Origin: Otatea glauca
Taxonomy: Eukaryota; Streptophyta; Magnoliopsida; Poales; Poaceae
Direction of reading: 5' to 3'
DNA length: 64,000 nucleotides
Assembly: GCA_036346275.1 (NCBI GenBank)
Contig: JAYEVK010000196.1
Span: forward strand, 1 to 64,000
The notes under the pieces were generated by a model that saw nothing but the letters and a program-made list of their open reading frames with translations, had not been told where the DNA came from and did no database searches. The stretch's first letter is position 1, and each line of letters starts with the position of its first letter. Below are positions 59,401 to 64,000 of the stretch, piece after piece. The translations under genes were made by a program, and so were the position numbers.

Positions 59401-59600
59401 GTAAGCAAAGAAGAAAGCATATCCTGCATTGAAAATAATGCTTCTTTGCACACTAAAGCATAGCAATAAGAATTATTAGCTTATCTCAAGAATATCGATT
59501 TTGTAATAAACAAAATGTATCCTTTCAATTTAATTTCAGCTTTGCTAGCACTAGGCTCTTTCTTCTTTGTTGCACAAGTTCTTTAGCTACAATCTTATTT
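59401..59600. other. AT-rich spacer
   Basis: On the minus strand it ends in ACGTTTTGCAGGAG, which looks like an intron acceptor but is more likely a chance match in retroelement remains. Nothing else recognised. Confidence 0.4.
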
Positions 59601-59900
59601 CCTTCTGTAGAGTCCGCCTACCAATGCGTATAGCTTGGACTTACGTGCAATTTTTCGATCGCTGCATTATCGCTGTGGATCTCTCGATCTTCAAGATAGG
59701 CTTGGAATTGAGTCATCCAAGTCGGCTCGCTCGAGTAGTGCAGCCCTCAGGTTCGCAGGTTCTCCTCGCTTAACTCAACCAAAGTTGTTAGTCGAGATGG
59801 GCAAGATTCCGCCTCTCCCGAGCCTCGCAGAACATGGAGCGACCCATCAAGAACATTGTCCAATGGTCATCGATAACGCAGATCCTTTCCTCGATAAAGG
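59600..59900 (-). pseudogene. Second (archaeal-type) RNase H start and pre-integrase region, internally deleted
   Basis: DDHWTMFFDGSLHV-like coding with the FDGS block (about 59880-59830, across frames) is followed after only some 100 bases by PTWMTQFQAYLEDREI and KLHVSPSYTHW. In intact Tat elements over 100 residues of RNase H lie between these two. An internal deletion is inferred. Confidence 0.55.
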
Positions 59901-60430
59901 CCCATTCCGCGATGAAGACCACCAAGACTTCGACTTGATGTCGGTTCGTGGCGCAAAGTCAATCTTGAACTCATTGAGTTCAATCGACCACTATGCGATT
60001 CGCCTGCCGGCTGCCTCTGCTGCGATACTCCTTCTGGCCAGATACGCTTGTCATGACCGTAATCTTATGCGCCGAAGTAGTGTCACAGCTTTCGAGAAGT
60101 CATCAAACGGCGCACAACATCTTCTTTACCTAAGGGTACCGCAGCTTGGCATCGGAGGGCCTCGCCATATAGTACACCTGGCTTCGGATTTTAGTCCTTT
60201 TGTCGGGCAATCCCTGGCCAATCACCGTGATTGTGCTTACTACTTGAGGGGTAGCCGCAATGTACAAAAAGAGCTCCACTTTCAAGTAATGAGGTTAAAA
60301 TTCACTGAGATGATAAGTACCTTTCGATCTTAAAAGCTTCTTCCGCCTCCTTATTCCACTCAAGGTGTCCTATTTCTTGAGCAACTTGAAGAAAGGTAAT
60401 CCTTTCTCACCCATCCAAGAGACAAATCTA
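59900..60430 (-). pseudogene. RNase H domain of the minus-strand Tat element
   Basis: On the minus strand: ELFLYIAATPQVVSTI (about 60275-60225), QVYYMARPSDAKLRYP (about 60186-60140), then a degraded HKITVMTSV and FIAEWA-like block. These are the LYLA..., VYYVSE.L...A..RYP and VVTSYPL landmarks of Tat RNase H. The plus-strand 232-codon frame over the same bases (59635-60333) is its shadow. Confidence 0.72.
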
Positions 60431-61270
60431 CTAAGGGCAGATCCGGTCGATGGCCTCAATTTTGCATGGGTTTGCCTCGATGCCTCGACGGGACACTAGG
60501 AAATCAAGAAGCTTGCCGGACAGAACGCCGAACGTGCACTTCTCGGGGTTAAGCATCATCTGATACTTCCTGAGGTTGTCGAATGTTTCCCCAAGGTCGC
60601 TGATTAAGGTGTTCACGGTTTCGACTTAACTCATTTATATCATCGACGTATTCTTTCACATTGCGCCCGATTTGGGACTTCAAGCAGTTTTTAATACAGC
60701 GTTGATACGTAGCTCCAAGCAGTTTTGAATACACCGTTGATACGTAGCTCCAACACACTTCAAATCGAAAGGCATTTTAACATAACAGAATACACCAAAG
60801 GGAGTAGTGAAAGTAGTTTTTTCTCCATCCTCCACAGACATGCTAATTTGGTGATACCCCGACTAGGCATCTAGAAAATTTAGCAACTGACAGCCCACAG
60901 TAGAATCCACTATTTGGTCGATACGGGGGAGCGGGAAAGGATCTTTAGGACAAGCCTTGTTGAGGTCTGTAATCAACTCACATCCTCCACTTGCCGCTGG
61001 ATTTCTTCACGGGATAGGTTCGCCACCATGTTGGGTGACGGATCTCTGATGAAGCCAACATTTAGGAGTTTACCAACCTCCTCTTGTATGGCTTGCTTCC
61101 TATCTTGTGCTAATCTACACTGCTTGCACCACGTGCTTGGCATTAGGTTCCATACCAATGATGCTCCATCACCTCCTTGGGGACCCCGCACATGTTGGAC
61201 GGCTGCTATGCAAATACGCTGGTTTGCCAAAGAAAGGCGACGAGCTTGAGTTTCATTTGAGATCAAGGTT
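60431..61270 (-). pseudogene. Reverse transcriptase of the minus-strand Tat element
   Basis: On the minus strand: EEVGKLLNVGFIRDPS (about 61115-61060), NPSREE-like, GATYQRCIKNCLKSQIGRNV (about 60725-60660), then KEYVDDI with the catalytic YVDD (about 60655-60635). YQMMLNPEKCTFGVLSGKLL (60565-60500) and SRRGIEANPCKIEAI follow. These blocks are typical Tat RT. A local duplication is visible where the phrase for STVYSKLLGATYQRCIKN repeats part of the preceding sequence (TGATACGTAGCTCCAA at 60704 and 60738). Confidence 0.85.
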
Positions 61271-61763
61271 AGCGCCAGCTTAATTGTCTTGGAAGGCTCT
61301 AATCGTCCAGGGGCACTATTTTGTCACCTCACAATCTTCTTATCCTTCTTGCCGTCGTTGAATGAGTCTTTACAGACCTGCTGGATGCAGAGGCCTTGTT
61401 TGCGTCCTTGGGCTTTTGGCGCTTAGCTCCTTCGCCGCCTCGTGACTTGTTGCCAACCCGCAAAGATGTTCGCCATCTCTAGGCTCTTCCCCGTCACATC
61501 GGATTGCAGCCACCGTTCCCTTTGATTGCGAGGACTCTTTGGCCCCGAATCATGACCGCCCTCGATACGCGTGAGTGGATCATGGCTGCGAACTTGGGTA
61601 GCATTGAATGGCCTAGGAACACGCTGTGGTAGGCGCCTCAAAATCTGCCACATCAAGAGGATCTTGTCGCAATGAATTGTCTTGTGTGCCGAACGTCGGA
61701 TCGCGCCTTTGTCCCAAAGGGGCATCTAAGATGATCGCGAGTTATGCCATGGAACCGCTGCTC

Positions 61764-61964
61764 CTAAATTTCGATCTCCGCTCGAGGGATCCCCATGTTC
61801 TTAGCGCCTTTGCGTAAGATGAGGTTTAGCGAACTTCCTCCATCGATCAAGGTTCGAGCGACCTTAACGCTGACGATGGTGGGTTCAACCACCATGGGGT
61901 ATCGACCCGATGTGGGACCACTACCGGGTGATCGATTGGTCAAGGTGATTGGTACTTCGACCAC
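61764..61964 (-). pseudogene. Protease of the minus-strand Tat element
   Basis: On the minus strand the frame reads PTIVSVKVARTLIDGGSSLN followed by LILRKGAKNMGI. IDGGSSLN is the aspartic protease active site in the D-G-G-S form usual for Tat-type proteases, here intact. Upstream, KVARTL replaces the common VTKVLMDGG context. It would process Gag-Pol. Confidence 0.8.
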
Positions 61965-61999
61965 TTGAGGAACCCGGGAGAGCTAGTGTGGCCAAGTTG

Positions 62000-63990
62000 A
62001 CTCCGCCTTGACCGCCTTGTATTGCCTCTTGACTCATACGTGGCGCATCCTCCGAAAATGTGCGCCCGCTTGTGGTCACCGCAATATTTGGGCTCATCAT
62101 CTCCGGGTTTCTTCTGGCCTACTCAACCCCACGCTCGCCTAGGGTGGCCTTGAGTTTCTCTTGACCTTCTTGCCGATCACCGCACTCGCTGAAGTAGTGT
62201 TTATTCGCGGTGATGGATCGGGCAAGATTTGTCTCCCACGCCTCGACCTTTGTTGTCACCAGATTACGCTGCCTTGCCTCTTTCAACCGCTGCTACGGTA
62301 GAATCACCCTTACGCTTTTCCCCGCGTTCTTATTCCTCTTCGCGTCCCCGCTTGATGACTCTGGCTTATCGCCGCTAGACTTGGGGTCATCGAGATGGTA
62401 TCGTGCCTTGCGCAGAGATGGATGATTTATCCGCCAACTCGAAGAGCTCTTTAGGGTTCGGATCTTCGAGTGGACAACTTTCCTTTCAACTCCCTATCCT
62501 GACATGCCTTCAAAGGCGCTATGACAAATTTCATCTAAGATGTCGGATCGAAGTTACTTATCGCTAGAGCGCCGAATGAAGCCATGTAATGACTCACCGC
62601 TTTTGAATCACCCAATGCAAATCTGCGTGTTCGGGCGTCTATATGTGCCTTGAAGTTGGCGACTAACTCGGGCCTACAACTCGCCTATGAGGATATTGAT
62701 CGAGGCAAGAGGTTAAGAAATCGTGACATCGCAGACCATCTAGGGTGGTGAGCGTAATTGGCCATCACCTTCTCGCCCCATCACCCTCATGATTGTAGTG
62801 TAGATCCGCAGCCACCCGATGGGGTTGATTTTTCCCGAGTACTTTTCGACGGGGCCCTATTTGAATTTATCCCGCCACCCATCGCACGTAGCTCAGGTGA
62901 AGGCCTTGCATCCTTCATCGACATCCTCAAGGGTCACCAATGCGTAACCTTTGCCGAGGAAGGAGTCTCAGGCTGCAGTTGTGAGTGGCCCTCAAGGGCG
63001 GAGATTCGCCTTCTCGGCTCCTGCCGCGAGATTGGGCCTCGAAGGTGGAGACTCATTTTCCCACCGCTATGCCTCCCCACCATGTTCCTCCCTCCACCAT
63101 GCAGACGCCCGCAAATCTCGCCGATTGTGAGGAATTCGATCTCAAAGGTCTTCAGGATGTCCCCGATGGAGGTTGGAGCGAATTGGCCTGGAAACTCTCT
63201 GGCTAGAATTGGCCACTGCGGATCCTACTATTCGATGGTAGTGGGATGGTCCTGACTGTTGGCTTCTAGTGCCCTGCTGACTCGGACGCCCTAGCCTCGA
63301 GTTGGCAACTCGAACAGATGTGCTTGCGCCGCATTGAGCAAGTTTTTATTTGGTCGAACACTAGAGTCATCGGGCTGTCTTGATCTAGTGGCGAAGGGAT
63401 TTAAAAGATGTGAGCACACCGGACGCTTGCCTCAGATCGCTTAAGATGTCACTATTGTGGCTCATGGGATGCTTATCTAGGAGTACGGCCGGCTCGCCTA
63501 TGGTCGGGCCACAAAGAATTTGTTGTCCTCAAGATCTCACACTAGCGCGGTGGGGTGTTGTTGGATCATCAAGGTCAAGTTGCTCGACAAATTAACCGCG
63601 ATCCCTGCCAGGCTACAATGCTAGATCACATCAATGATTTGGCGATGTTGGGGTAACAAGATTTGCGTGGTCTTGAGGCGTGATAAGGGGATCCGCCCCG
63701 ACCTTCTATGGCATCTACCGGTTCCTTTCTTGGGAACTATAGGAAGTAGCACCGCTGTTGGCTTCAGCCATGAACATGCATCGATCTATCGTGGCCGCTT
63801 TGTCGCTAGGGCCATCGCCGCTTCGTGTCAATGCACTTGAGGAAGTTGGGCTCCATCGGTCAAAGTCGATGAATCCTACTCAACATGGATCCCAAGAACG
63901 GGACTTAGTAAAGCCGATGTGCACTAGATCGCCGCCGTCCACATCGACAGAGCATGATTCGAAGGCGATCTCGTGATCCGATCGTAGGTG
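62000..63990 (-). pseudogene. Gag region of the minus-strand Tat element
   Basis: On the minus strand the nucleocapsid-like block KYCGDHKRAHIFGGCATYES (about 62090-62030) is preceded upstream by an ELFELADKS motif (about 62445-62415), both landmarks of Tat Gag. Codon frames change often, so boundaries of the capsid part (about 63300-62450) are approximate. The last 600 bases to the window edge may be N-terminal Gag or leader. The plus-strand frame of 165 codons at 62758-63255 is a shadow. Confidence 0.65.
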
Positions 63991-64000
63991 CTTGGTCGAT

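Larger units (their letters stand above)
59600..64000 (-). mobile_element. Tat-lineage gypsy element on the minus strand, truncated
   Basis: In minus-strand order from the right edge: gag (about 63990-62000), protease (61964-61764), RT (about 61270-60440), RNase H (60430-59900), then the beginning of a second RNase H and the stretch TWMTQFQAYLEDREI (about 59720-59680) that normally lies between that domain and integrase. The coding stops abruptly near 59600, so integrase and the 3' LTR are missing. The 5' LTR would be right of 64000. It is a different subfamily from the Tat element at 9919-21176. Confidence 0.85.

Noticed and set aside
59401..59600. Intron in the gypsy integrase (acceptor-like TTTTGCAG on the minus strand)
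   Set aside because: Such elements lack introns here; the match is short and the region is a junction between fragments.
59635..60333. 232-codon plus-strand open frame, the longest in the window
   Set aside because: The opposite strand encodes recognisable Tat RNase H blocks (YYMARPSDAKLRYP and others) in the right place between RT and the integrase side, so the plus frame is a shadow.
62758..63255. 165-codon plus-strand frame near the right edge
   Set aside because: It overlaps the minus-strand gag of a Tat element and has no recognisable domain.

Overview
The window is plant nuclear DNA. It is almost certainly from a grass (Poaceae) heterochromatic, intergenic region, because nearly all of it is nested transposable elements of grass type: Tekay/Del-like (RIRE3-like) chromoviruses with roughly 3 kb LTRs and a chromodomain, Tat-lineage gypsy elements, a CACTA element, an Angela-like copia solo LTR and a small TIR element. 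I see no intact host gene, tRNA, rRNA, CRISPR array or prokaryotic feature. The species cannot be named from the sequence alone.

Layout. (1) 1-~9000 is the 3' half of a Tekay-like chromovirus, cut by the window edge. It carries protease, RT, RNase H, integrase, chromodomain and 3' LTR, and is split by a small non-autonomous LTR element at 1492-4527 (perfect TSD GGACA) that holds a GC-rich minisatellite. (2) 9290-9918 and 21177-21225 are exon-like leftovers of an unrecognised sequence, split by a complete Tat-lineage gypsy element at 9919-21176. That element has gag, PR, RT, RNase H, an extra archaeal-type RNase H, integrase and a roughly 3 kb antisense plant-mobile-domain-like ORF. (3) ~21540-22427 plus 52216-52434 are pieces of an old LTR carrying a MITE-like insertion at 21979-22266. 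This old LTR is the target of the large nest. (4) 22428-52215 is an outer Tekay-like element. Its 5' LTR contains a second complete Tekay-like element (25217-36948). Its 3' LTR contains a CACTA transposon (42889-49237, TSD TAA), which itself holds a solo LTR (43075-44353) and a ULP1-protease-like relic. (5) 52435-58450 is older, cleaner-looking sequence: an LTR-like stretch, a 2 kb TIR element (about 53031-55025), and a decayed Transposase_24-type CACTA remnant split by an Angela-like solo LTR on the minus strand (56027-57377, TSD AATAT). (6) 59030-64000 is minus strand: a gypsy integrase fragment, then the gag-PR-RT-RNase H part of another Tat-lineage element running off the right edge.

How the parts work together: each autonomous element encodes its own capsid, reverse transcription and integration machinery. 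The nesting order gives relative ages (old LTR, then outer Tekay, then inner Tekay and CACTA, then the solo LTR inside the CACTA).

The most striking pattern is not a gene. Aligned copies of the same element differ mainly by small changes at CAG/CTG (CHG) triplets and in GC-rich tracts, while AT-rich stretches are almost identical. The protease DSGA codons in three separate Tekay copies are damaged at exactly such sites. The simplest explanation is systematic base-calling error at methylated cytosines in a long-read assembly, so most stops and frameshifts here should not be read as biology. I did not find convincing evidence for a new biological system.
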